DNA of 46,539 bases from an uncultured Methylococcaceae bacterium (GTDB taxonomy: Bacteria; Pseudomonadota; Gammaproteobacteria; Methylococcales; Methylomonadaceae): contig CAJAQT010000225.1 in assembly GCA_903944165.1 (NCBI GenBank), positions 1-46,539 on the forward strand, read 5' to 3'. The translations under genes and the position numbers were made by a program. Of this stretch, positions 1 through 9,187 are shown piece by piece (within the stretch, counting starts at the first letter, position 1; every line of letters begins with the position of its first letter). Under the pieces are notes generated by a model, which was not told the DNA's origin, did no database searches, and saw only the letters and a program-made list of their open reading frames with translations.

Positions 1-1
1 C

Positions 2-1690
2 TCAATTGACAAAGAAAGCCATTATTTAATCACCAGCAATGCGCATAATAAAGGTGAAGTTTTATTGTTGAAAGACGAGGCGAATATTCGTGAAGAATTA
101 AATAGTAAAACCAAAACCTCAACCTTATTTGCTGTCATCGTGATGAATGATGATCAAAAAATACACGCGCGACAATATTTCAATACCCCCCTTATTTTCA
201 CGATTCAAGAAGCCAAAGGCTTAGAATATGAAAATATTGTGCTCTACAATTTTATTAGCCAAGAGGACGCGCGTTATCGTGAAATTGCCAAAGGCGTGAC
301 GACCGCCGAGCTAGAACAAGAATTAACATATTCTCGTCATAAAAATCGCGCTGATAAATCGGGGGAAGTGTATAAGTTTTATATCAATTCTCTTTATGTC
401 GCTTTAACACGCGCCATTAAAAATTTGTATTGGATTGAAAACACTCCACAGCACGATTTTTTAAGCTTGTTAAATTTGCGTCAAGCTTCTGATTCATTGG
501 AATTAACTGACCAAAATTCCAGTTTAGATGCATGGCGTCAAGAAGCACGTAAATTAGAGTTGCAAGGTAAGCAAGAACAAGCTGAGCGCATTCGCGAAGA
601 GATTTTGCAACAAACAACGCCCACTTGGGAGGTGATGAGCTGTTTTGATGACATCTTACATACCTCTGGTGACGAAGCAATACCTTCAAAGTTTGGGCAT
701 ATTTCTGAATGTGGCAAACAAGAAAAATTCATGCTGTTTGAATATTCCTTGATTTATGACGACCTAGACATGTTGTATCTCTTAAAAATGGATGGCGACT
801 TTAAGCCTGCCAATAATCCTGTCAAAGGTATCGAGCTATTAACACAAAAACATTATCAAGAGTATACGTTTAAAAAACCTGATCAGATTTTGAAAAAAAT
901 TGCTCAATACGGCTTAGAATTTCGTAATCCATTCAACCATACTCCGTTAATGGCTGCGGCATGGATAGGAAATGTCGACATTATTAACACCTTATGTGAG
1001 CTGGGGGCAGATAAAACAGCGGTTGATGCACATGGGCTAACGGCCTTTCAAATAGCTTTATCTCAAGCAACAAGAAACGAAGTCTATGCTAAAAAGAAAT
1101 TACCCTATATTTACGATGCACTGGTACCAGACAGCATTAATTTCAAGCTTGATAATAAGTTACTTAAACTGGACAGTCATCAAATGGAGTTTTTCGTCAT
1201 GAATTTAATGATCGCCATGTTTTATCAAGTAAAGCCTTCAGATATACATGCAATTTCTGATTATGATGGTGTTAATAATGGTGGTAAAGATGGGTGGAAT
1301 CACTACATTAAGGATGAATATACCAATCATGGAATTAGCGGGGCTGATAGCATTAAAGGCTTTTCAACACAAAGTTTTATTGATGCAATCAAACACATTC
1401 CGACAAACATTCTGTCTGAACGGCGAAGAACGAGAGCTTATTTAAGCAGCATCCTTTCTTCACATGAACGCGCTAGCCCAAACAAGTACAGTAAAAAATT
1501 ATTTTATCGACTTAAACGCGGAGTGTACTTATTTAATCCTGAGTTAATTTTAACTAATAATTTTACTAAACGCACCGCACAATATCTTGATCGGAGCGAG
1601 TTAACGATTTACGATTATTTACAAGCCGAACCTATTGCTTATTGGCTGGAACTGTTAATAAATGACTCATGTTACGTAATGAATAGATAA
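2..1690 (+). CDS. UvrD-like SF1 helicase C-terminal part with ankyrin-repeat tail (5' truncated by window edge)
   Basis: The reading frame is open from base 2 with no plausible start before position 65, so the gene begins outside the window; about 560 residues are visible. Two C-terminal SF1 helicase signatures can be read: EAKGLEYENIVLYNF (about 208-252), the equivalent of motif V, and YVALTRAIKNLYWIE (about 392-436), motif VI, which carries the arginine that contacts ATP. The N-terminal ATPase half must lie upstream. After a charged helical stretch (about 530-610) there is an ankyrin-like segment (about 935-1060) containing HTPLMAAAWIGNVDIINTL and ELGADKTAVDAHGLTAF. The last 200 residues match nothing I know. 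ATP-dependent DNA or RNA unwinding is expected from the family. The ankyrin tail suggests protein binding; a defence role is possible but not shown. Confidence 0.75.
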   Translation, partial: SIDKESHYLITSNAHNKGEVLLLKDEANIREELNSKTKTSTLFAVIVMNDDQKIHARQYFNTPLIFTIQEAKGLEYENIVLYNFISQEDARYREIAKGVTTAELEQELTYSRHKNRADKSGEVYKFYINSLYVALTRAIKNLYWIENTPQHDFLSLLNLRQASDSLELTDQNSSLDAWRQEARKLELQGKQEQAERIREEILQQTTPTWEVMSCFDDILHTSGDEAIPSKFGHISECGKQEKFMLFEYSLIYDDLDMLYLLKMDGDFKPANNPVKGIELLTQKHYQEYTFKKPDQILKKIAQYGLEFRNPFNHTPLMAAAWIGNVDIINTLCELGADKTAVDAHGLTAFQIALSQATRNEVYAKKKLPYIYDALVPDSINFKLDNKLLKLDSHQMEFFVMNLMIAMFYQVKPSDIHAISDYDGVNNGGKDGWNHYIKDEYTNHGISGADSIKGFSTQSFIDAIKHIPTNILSERRRTRAYLSSILSSHERASPNKYSKKLFYRLKRGVYLFNPELILTNNFTKRTAQYLDRSELTIYDYLQAEPIAYWLELLINDSCYVMNR

Positions 1691-1728
1691 AAGAATGAGT
1701 TTACAACTATTAATGGAGCATATAAAAA

Positions 1729-3141
1729 ATGAGAAGACGTGAATTTATCAAGCAGTCACTTCAGCTTTTAATACTTGGTTATTTAGATAAAGCATGGAGT
1801 TTAACGGCGACTCCACAACAGCAGCATGCAGATGTCATTATTATTGGTGCGGGTATTGCTGGCTTGTCCGCGGCAAAAAACCTTAAAGACAAGGGCTTAA
1901 GCGTCATCGTATTAGAGGCACGTGAGCGTATTGGAGGGCGAATTTGGACGGATAATTCTTTAGATTTGCCGCTAGATTTAGGCGCCTCATGGATTCATGG
2001 TATCAATAAAAATCCGATTAAGCAGTTAGCGGATCAGTTTCATATTAAGACCTCGCCCACTAATTATAATGCTAGTCAACTATATCGCACTAATGGAAAG
2101 CCTCTAAGTGACAGTGAAGATCAACGGCTTTATAAGCGTTACGATACTCTTTACAGCTTACTCATGGAGGTTAAAAGACTACGTAAGGCACAACATTTAC
2201 CTGATATTTCTTGGCAACAGGCATTTGATTCCGTAGTAAATAAGATGCAACTTGATGCGGTGGCGTTATCGGAGCTGTATTTTGCCTTGAATACTGAAGT
2301 TGAACATGAATATGCTGCGGATTTAAACCAGTTATCTTTATTTAATTGGGACGTGGAGACTTCTTTTAGAGGCAGTGATAATTTATTTCCTAACGGTTAT
2401 TATCAAATTGTTGAGGGGTTGGTAAAAAGTTCAGGCTTGGGATCAAGTATTTTAACCAATCAGGTGGTGCAAACAGTTGATTATAGTCGTATAAGTGGCG
2501 TAGAAATCACGACTAATCAAGCTGTATTTGAAGCCAGTGCAGTAATTGTTACCCTTCCATTAGGTGTATTAAAAGCCAATTCGGTAGAATTTTTCCCTTC
2601 TTTACCTAAAACCAAGCAGCAGGCAGTGGCTCGTTTAGGGATGGGCGTTTTAAATAAGACTTACTTTCGTTTTCCTGACTATTTTTGGCAACAAGATGGG
2701 CGCACGCAAATTATAAATTCAATTTCAGCTGTTAAGGGACGCTGGGCAGAATGGTTAAACTTTTATTACTACACACGTCAACCACTGTTATTAGGATTTA
2801 ATGCGGGTCGTCAGGGCTTAGCCATTGAGGAGATGAGTAATCGTGAAATTATTGACGATGCCATGCCGCTGTTGTCTCAAATTTATGGCGATAACATACC
2901 AAGCCCTACGGCACACATAACGACCCGTTGGGCTAGCGATCCTTTTGCCTTAGGTTCGTATTCTTACATTGCAACAGGTGCTAGTGTCGGCGATTATCAA
3001 GAGCTTGCGAAAGCTGTTGGACAACGATTATTTTTTGCTGGCGAGGCAACGTCTTCTGATCATCCTGCTACGGTTCATGGGGCGTTTTTATCCGGGGTGC
3101 GCGAAGCGAATAAGGTATTAGTTGCGCTGCGTAAGGTATAG
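1729..3141 (+). CDS. Tat-exported flavin-dependent amine oxidase (polyamine/monoamine oxidase family)
   Basis: 470 residues. The N-terminus MRRREFIKQSLQLLILGYL is a twin-arginine signal (RRREFIK followed by a hydrophobic stretch), so the protein is probably exported folded with its cofactor. The Rossmann dinucleotide fold follows at about residues 35-70 with VIIIGAGIAGLSAA and the amine-oxidase signature EARERIGGRIWT. The C-terminus has the second FAD contact, LFFAGEATSSDHPATVHGA. Family members oxidise primary or secondary amines or polyamines, giving aldehyde, hydrogen peroxide and ammonia or a shorter amine. The substrate cannot be told from sequence. A ggag ribosome site lies about 10 bases before the ATG. 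The gene stands alone between the helicase gene and a strong terminator at 3174-3205. Confidence 0.85.
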   Translation: MRRREFIKQSLQLLILGYLDKAWSLTATPQQQHADVIIIGAGIAGLSAAKNLKDKGLSVIVLEARERIGGRIWTDNSLDLPLDLGASWIHGINKNPIKQLADQFHIKTSPTNYNASQLYRTNGKPLSDSEDQRLYKRYDTLYSLLMEVKRLRKAQHLPDISWQQAFDSVVNKMQLDAVALSELYFALNTEVEHEYAADLNQLSLFNWDVETSFRGSDNLFPNGYYQIVEGLVKSSGLGSSILTNQVVQTVDYSRISGVEITTNQAVFEASAVIVTLPLGVLKANSVEFFPSLPKTKQQAVARLGMGVLNKTYFRFPDYFWQQDGRTQIINSISAVKGRWAEWLNFYYYTRQPLLLGFNAGRQGLAIEEMSNREIIDDAMPLLSQIYGDNIPSPTAHITTRWASDPFALGSYSYIATGASVGDYQELAKAVGQRLFFAGEATSSDHPATVHGAFLSGVREANKVLVALRKV

Positions 3142-3173
3142 CAGTTGTCTTAATGACGATGAAAAGCTTGGGT

Positions 3174-3205
3174 AAACAAAGGAGGCGGCGCTCCTTTGTT
3201 TTTTT
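3174..3205 (+). terminator. Rho-independent terminator after the amine oxidase gene
   Basis: A perfect inverted repeat (aaacaaaggag at 3174-3184, gcggcg loop, ctcctttgttt at 3191-3201) runs straight into a T tract ending at 3205. The A-rich left flank means it could also stop the convergent porin transcript arriving from the minus strand. Confidence 0.85.
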
Positions 3206-3232
3206 GTAATGATTGTTAAGTGTCTGAAACGT

Positions 3233-4534
3233 TTAGAAGTTTATATTGCCTTGAACCCATATTTTTTGTGTGTCCGTGCTTTGAAAGCCACCTAGAAGAT
3301 TATTATCGCCTTTCCCGTAGTAAGCATATTTTGTCAACAAGGAATAATGTTTACCAAACTTTTTAACAACTTGCATATCCCATTCATCACCATAATTGAA
3401 GCGTCCAGTGTCGTCTGAGTAAGTGTGATAAATGCCTGAAAAAACGAGATCACCCTGTTGAAATGGCACTAAGACGGATCCAAAAATATCACGGATACCA
3501 TTGCTTGGTGTTTGTAAAAACAGGTCTGCCCAGCCTTGAAACGCATGTAGCGACGATAAAGGGAAGTCAAAGGTTTTGTTTGTTCCGGTGCCGCCAAGCT
3601 GCTCCATAGCACCCTCAAAAATCAGATTATATGCACTAAAGCCACCCATAACGTTGTATCGATCAACGTCATAAGCTGTTAAGCCGTGGCCATAATTACT
3701 TTGATGACTGTATTCGGCGGTATAAACAAGTCCAAAATTATCATTAAGTTTTATGGAATCAAGGGGTTTTGTGCAGCAGGCTACGCGAACACCATAGTTT
3801 TGATTGGATTTTTCATAATTTGCTTGTTCAGTGTAATCTAGCCAATAACCATACGTAACCACGTTGCCATAGTTACCCATTTTATAATTAAAGTTAAGCA
3901 ATGGAGATTCCATATTGTCCGTTAAGCTATTTGCCATTTGGGCATTAGCTATATAACCAAAGTTAGTGGTTAAATTTGGAAGAATCTTGTTTTTATTAGT
4001 AATCATGACTCCGTCATAAGAGATTCTCATTTGTCGCCAAGGTGCGTTTCCAATATATCGTTCATCATCTAATTTGATGTGTTGTCTACCAAATTTTAAA
4101 GTATTATCGGTAAGTCCTGTGTAAGTAAACCAAAACTGGTTGAGTTCATTACGAGTGGGGTCGGGTATTTTAGAATAGTTAGCATTGCCATTAGGAAGCC
4201 CATTATTGTAGTCATCTTGCATTGCTAAATTACCTTCATATTCAGCATAAGCTTGGAAATTATGATAAAGCGGGGTGAGATAACCTAAGCGTAAGCTTGC
4301 AGTATTGGCATTGGCTGTTTGTTGCGTTCCAGCATCCTGATTTACATTTTCATAACGATACATAATATCGAATTTAATTACGCCGTAATCATTTTTTTTA
4401 TTATGAAAATTAAGGGCTTCTTCAATGTTTTGAGTAAGACCAGCGACGGCGGTATTAGAGGATAAGCTTATCGGCAATATACTTAGATTAACTATTAATA
4501 ATGCTGCGAGGTTATTTTTATTTGACGTTGACAT
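3233..4534 (-). CDS. Outer-membrane porin, alginate-export/OprD-like family
   Basis: 433 residues with an N-terminal signal-like segment (hydrophobic to about residue 31, AVA cleavage-like site) and a C-terminal phenylalanine (QGNINF), as expected of a beta barrel recognised by the Bam complex. Alternating aromatic and polar strands occur throughout. The segment LKFGRQHIKLDDERYIG followed by APWRQMRISYDGVMI is the typical conserved stretch of the alginate-export porin family (KFGRQ, R-x-G, WRQ). It probably forms a channel for an anionic or small organic solute; the substrate is unknown. It is a single gene, transcribed away from tgt out of a very AT-rich leader, and convergent with the amine oxidase gene. 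Confidence 0.8.
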   Translation of the reverse strand: MSTSNKNNLAALLIVNLSILPISLSSNTAVAGLTQNIEEALNFHNKKNDYGVIKFDIMYRYENVNQDAGTQQTANANTASLRLGYLTPLYHNFQAYAEYEGNLAMQDDYNNGLPNGNANYSKIPDPTRNELNQFWFTYTGLTDNTLKFGRQHIKLDDERYIGNAPWRQMRISYDGVMITNKNKILPNLTTNFGYIANAQMANSLTDNMESPLLNFNYKMGNYGNVVTYGYWLDYTEQANYEKSNQNYGVRVACCTKPLDSIKLNDNFGLVYTAEYSHQSNYGHGLTAYDVDRYNVMGGFSAYNLIFEGAMEQLGGTGTNKTFDFPLSSLHAFQGWADLFLQTPSNGIRDIFGSVLVPFQQGDLVFSGIYHTYSDDTGRFNYGDEWDMQVVKKFGKHYSLLTKYAYYGKGDNNLLGGFQSTDTQKIWVQGNINF

Positions 4535-4693
4535 AAGGGTGCGCTAATAAATTAATAAGGAAATAGATTTAATTATTTAAGTTTTTATTAATCGTTATAA
4601 TTGATTTTTAAAACGAAATTAATTCTTCTTATTATAGATTAATTTAATTTTTTATTATTCACTTTTTTGATTTGGTAATTATTTATTTAATTT
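4535..4693 (-). promoter_or_regulatory. AT-rich leader of the porin gene
   Basis: This gap is almost entirely A and T. On the minus strand a TATAAT hexamer lies at 4631-4636, about 97 bases before the porin start, but I cannot find a convincing -35 and several other AT-rich hexamers compete. The stretch also has to end the tgt transcript, yet I see no GC-rich hairpin. Confidence 0.3.
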
Positions 4694-5839
<1,146 letters not shown>

Positions 5840-5890
5840 CTAGCTACGCTTAACTGGGCTATTCAGTGTGTGATTTGTCTTATGGGAAAG

Positions 5891-5916
5891 TTAACGACAC
5901 GCGAGCGTGTCGTTAA
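5891..5916. repeat. Perfect 26-base palindrome in the gap upstream of tgt
   Basis: ttaacgacacgc at 5891-5902 and gcgtgtcgttaa at 5905-5916 are exact reverse complements separated by two bases. It would fold as an 11-base-pair hairpin with a four-base loop. No T tract follows on either strand, so it is not a standard terminator. It lies about 100 bases upstream of tgt and 130 bases downstream of the lipoprotein stop. It could be an operator, an mRNA 3' end stabiliser or a REP-like element. The rest of 5795-6044 shows nothing I recognise. Confidence 0.5.
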
Positions 5917-6044
5917 GATAAAGCATCCATTGATGAATGATGAATGGGTGCACAGGGGCGTGGTTAACGCTTAACGCAATGACTTAGTGAGAGCATCTTT
6001 GCCAAGTGCACGCGTGGTAATCGAGGGCTTAAACAATCGTATTA

Positions 6045-6440
6045 TTAGCGAATAACGCGATGTCCACGTCCGCTCATACAATTATTATAGGCATGTTTAT
6101 ATTTGTCTTCCGCAGTCAATCCTTGTTTAGCTGCGCCACCTAATCCACCAATGGCAGCACCAATGGCTGCACCTGTGCCAGCATTGCCAGCAATAGCGCC
6201 GCCCACTGCTCCGGCTGCTGCGCCCATAAGCCCACCAACGCCAGCACCAACAAGTGTTTCTTTGACGGTGCCGCCAGAGGCTTGCTTGGCTAATTCTTGG
6301 CATTCTGCCATATCTTGATTTAAACGATAAGCATTAGGATTGTTATAGGTATCAATAGTGGGTTGCCAGCCAGTTTGACTAGCGCAGGCAGTTAATAATA
6401 AGGTGCTTAAAGAAAGGCTAGTAAGTGATAGGTAGTTCAT
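6045..6440 (-). CDS. Glycine-zipper lipoprotein
   Basis: 131 residues. The N-terminus MNYLSLTSLSLSTLLLTACAS ends in a lipobox (LTAC), so it should be lipidated on cysteine 19. Residues about 58-105 are a run of small residues with repeated GxxxG spacing (VGAGVGGLMGAAAGAVGGA, then GTGAAIGAAIGGLGG), which is the glycine-zipper type of membrane-embedding helix seen in small outer-membrane lipoproteins. Two cysteines outside the lipobox (MAECQEL and NNCMSG) might form a disulfide. An aagga ribosome site precedes the ATG. Its function is unknown; related proteins are described as envelope-stress or surface-exposed lipoproteins. Confidence 0.75.
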   Translation of the reverse strand: MNYLSLTSLSLSTLLLTACASQTGWQPTIDTYNNPNAYRLNQDMAECQELAKQASGGTVKETLVGAGVGGLMGAAAGAVGGAIAGNAGTGAAIGAAIGGLGGAAKQGLTAEDKYKHAYNNCMSGRGHRVIR

Positions 6441-6833
6441 AATAATTTCCTTGGTAAAAACGTGATTGGTTGAGATAAATCATAATGCGCAGTGCTGTAC
6501 TTTATGTCGTAACGCTTAACGGCAAGGCTTTTTTGTTTTATTGTGGTGTTTATGCGTAGACATCAAGGCCGAGGTTATTTTGGATAGAATTTAACAAAAA
6601 GCCTAGATGATAGCGAATTTTTTACATCGATATTGCTTGCTTCTGCTCATGTAAGCTGGCATCAGTTTTCTAGTTCATCAATAAGAGCGTGAAGAGCGTG
6701 GTACTGGTTCGCACACGGTCATAACTAACGTTAAATGCGTTGATTGTAGAGCGTGCTGCGCTTAACAACTAAGCAAGATAAAGCAGCAAAGTAAAAGTAA
6801 TTTTTTCAAGTACAGGAAAAGACGGGAGGTCTA
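6441..6833. other. Intergenic region between lipoprotein and yajC, no gene seen
   Basis: No ORF with a ribosome site or recognisable product is present. A possible long-range pairing exists between aggcttttttgtt (about 6525-6537) and aacaaaaagcct (about 6592-6604), with one base bulged. The stretch must contain the promoter of the minus-strand lipoprotein gene on its left side. No tRNA cloverleaf or riboswitch was recognised. Confidence 0.4.
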
Positions 6834-6842
6834 TGGCATAAT
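6834..6842 (+). promoter_or_regulatory. Extended -10 promoter of the yajC-secD operon
   Basis: TG-g-CATAAT forms an extended -10 element with one mismatch to TATAAT. It is placed about 42 bases before the yajC start and would begin the transcript near 6849. No good -35 is visible, which is normal for extended -10 promoters. Confidence 0.4.
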
Positions 6843-6884
6843 GGCGCACTTTTATTTTTTGCTGACAACTTATTGAGGACAATA

Positions 6885-7238
6885 ATGAGTTTTTTTATTT
6901 CTGATGCATTAGCCGCTGCGCCCGCAGTACAACCTGGTATTGAAGGAATGCTGTTTCCTTTGGGGATTTTAGTTTTCTTTTACTTTTTATTTTTACGCCC
7001 ACAATCAAAACGTGCAAAAGAAAAAAAGGAAATGATTGCTGCCATGACGAAAGGGGTTGAGGTGGTGACTTCTGGAGGTGTTCTTGGAAAGGTTATTGAT
7101 ATGGATGATAATTTTTTAAAAATTGAAATTTGTGATAACACGTTTATTCAGGTGCAGCGACAAAGTGTAGAAACTATCATGCCAAAAGGAACGTATAAAG
7201 CAGTTACCAAAAAAACGGTAACACTCACGAAGTCTTGA
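6885..7238 (+). CDS. yajC: Sec translocon accessory protein YajC
   Basis: 117 residues from the ATG at 6885, chosen because a gagga ribosome site ends six bases upstream; an in-frame TTG at 6873 lies inside that site and is unlikely. The protein has one membrane helix (about residues 22-42, FPLGILVFFYFLFLRPQ) ending in the family's hallmark FLRPQSKRAKE, then a small cytoplasmic beta domain containing MTKGVEVVTSGGVLGKV. YajC joins SecD and SecF in the accessory complex of the SecYEG protein-export channel. It is the first gene of the operon with secD 55 bases downstream. Confidence 0.95.
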   Translation: MSFFISDALAAAPAVQPGIEGMLFPLGILVFFYFLFLRPQSKRAKEKKEMIAAMTKGVEVVTSGGVLGKVIDMDDNFLKIEICDNTFIQVQRQSVETIMPKGTYKAVTKKTVTLTKS

Positions 7239-7293
7239 TAGTTTTTTAACGCAATAGATTGATAAACGCAGTTCAATATTGTTGGTATAACTC

Positions 7294-9144
7294 ATGCAAA
7301 ATCATTTCCCACTTTGGAAAAATAGTTTAGTTCTGATCACTTTTTTGATCTCTTTGATTTACGCTTTGCCAAACTTATACGGTGAAGATCCGTCTGTACA
7401 AATTTCATCAACCACACCTGAGCGTATTTCGCAGCAAAAAGCCTCTGAGATAGAATCGGCTATTACCGCTTTGGGAGTTTCCACGAAACAGTTTGAATAT
7501 AAAGATGGTCGTGTTTTGGCAAGGCTGTCCAGTACTGATGATCAGTTGAAAATTGCCGATGGCTTGCGCGACCAATTAGGCAATGCGTTTACCGTCGCCT
7601 TAAATTTAGCGCCTAATACGCCGAGCTGGTTGCAAGCAATTGGTGCGCAAGCCATGTATTTAGGTTTAGATTTACGAGGTGGAGTGCATTTTTTGTTAGA
7701 AGTTGATATGGATGCTGCCGTAAAACAGGCGGAAGAGCGTTACATAGATGATGTACGTTTAGCACTAAGACGAGAAAAGATTCGTTATTTATCAGTAGCA
7801 AAAGATAATGGTTTCATTAAGGTTAAGCTGAAGGTGGCAGAAGAATTGCCCAGTTTTATTAGTATTTTAAATAAAGAGTTTAGAGGCTTAGATATTACTG
7901 AAAGTAAGCAAGCTAATGATGAACTGTGGTTAAAAATTTCTGAGCGCGATCAAAAAGATATTAAAAAATTTGCTGTTGCCCAAAACATGACAACCTTGCG
8001 TAACCGTGTCAATGAGTTAGGCGTGGCTGAACCCGTTATTCAGCAACAAGGTGATAATCGTATTGTTGTGCAATTGCCAGGTGTTCAAGACACCACGCGA
8101 GCTAAAGAAATCTTAGGTACAACGGCAACCTTGGAATACCGTTTAGTGGATGTTGAGCATGATGTTCAAAAGGCCTTAGAAGGTCATCCACCTATTGGTA
8201 GTCGCTTGTATTATGATAAAAATGCCCAGCCGCTATTGCTAAATCGACAAATCATCGTCACTGGTGATCAAATTGTTGATGCAGACTCGGGGATGGATCA
8301 AGACGGACGCGCCGCAGTATTTATAACCCTAAATGGTGTCGGAGCAACCAAAATGGGTAAGTTTACACAGCAGAATGTAGGCAAACCAATGGCGGTTGTG
8401 TTTATTGAATATAAAGTAGATACCCGTATCGTTAATGGTGAAAAAGTTCGTCATAAAGAAAAAGTTGAAAAAGTCATTAGCGTTGCCACCATTCAAGGTG
8501 TATTTAGTAAACGTTTCCAAACAACGGGTTTAGATAGTCCACAAGAAGCACGCAATTTATCGCTCTTATTAAGAGCGGGTGCATTAGCTGCACCTGTTGA
8601 TATTGTTGAAGAAAGAACCGTAGGGCCAAGCTTAGGGCAAGATAATATCGACAAAGGTTTCTTATCGTTTATTGTGGGTTTTATCTTGGTTGTCTTATTT
8701 ATGGCGGTGTATTACCGTTTGTTTGGCATGATTGCAAACTTTGCGTTGGCATTTAACGTTGTGATTGTTGTCGCGATATTGTCTATGTTGCAAGCAACCT
8801 TAACGCTGCCAGGTATTGCGGGAATTATTTTAACCGTGGGCATGTCGGTTGATGCCAATGTCTTGATTTTTGAGCGTATTAAAGAAGAAATTAGAGAAGG
8901 AAATACACCTCAAACCAGTATTTTTATTGGTTATGAAAAAGCCTTTGCAACGATATTAGATTCTCATGTGACTAACTTAGTGGTCGCCATCGTACTGTTT
9001 GCCTTTGGTACGGGCTCAGTAAAAGGATTTGCCGTAACGTTAATCATTGGTATCTTATCCTCAATGTTTACAGCAATTACAGGAACTCGTATGGTTATAA
9101 ACTGGATATACGGTGATCGACGGGTTGAAAAGCTGTCGATTTAA
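7294..9144 (+). CDS. secD: Protein translocase subunit SecD
   Basis: 616 residues, matching gammaproteobacterial SecD. A first membrane helix (about 10-27) is followed by DLRGGVHFLLEVD, the conserved D1 motif, a long periplasmic region including MTTLRNRVNELGVAEPVIQQ, and five more helices at the C-terminus with GMSVDANVLIFERIKEE, the D4-type motif shared with RND transporters. SecD works with SecF and uses the proton or sodium gradient to pull preproteins through SecYEG on the periplasmic side. It lies between yajC and an antiporter gene rather than directly before secF. Confidence 0.97.
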   Translation: MQNHFPLWKNSLVLITFLISLIYALPNLYGEDPSVQISSTTPERISQQKASEIESAITALGVSTKQFEYKDGRVLARLSSTDDQLKIADGLRDQLGNAFTVALNLAPNTPSWLQAIGAQAMYLGLDLRGGVHFLLEVDMDAAVKQAEERYIDDVRLALRREKIRYLSVAKDNGFIKVKLKVAEELPSFISILNKEFRGLDITESKQANDELWLKISERDQKDIKKFAVAQNMTTLRNRVNELGVAEPVIQQQGDNRIVVQLPGVQDTTRAKEILGTTATLEYRLVDVEHDVQKALEGHPPIGSRLYYDKNAQPLLLNRQIIVTGDQIVDADSGMDQDGRAAVFITLNGVGATKMGKFTQQNVGKPMAVVFIEYKVDTRIVNGEKVRHKEKVEKVISVATIQGVFSKRFQTTGLDSPQEARNLSLLLRAGALAAPVDIVEERTVGPSLGQDNIDKGFLSFIVGFILVVLFMAVYYRLFGMIANFALAFNVVIVVAILSMLQATLTLPGIAGIILTVGMSVDANVLIFERIKEEIREGNTPQTSIFIGYEKAFATILDSHVTNLVVAIVLFAFGTGSVKGFAVTLIIGILSSMFTAITGTRMVINWIYGDRRVEKLSI

Positions 9145-9187
9145 CGGATAACGCAAATTATGTTAATAATTGATTTGAGACTGCTTA

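Noticed and set aside
6441-6884. Search for a tRNA or riboswitch in the long gap before yajC
   Set aside because: No cloverleaf, TPsiC-like sequence or known riboswitch core could be found.
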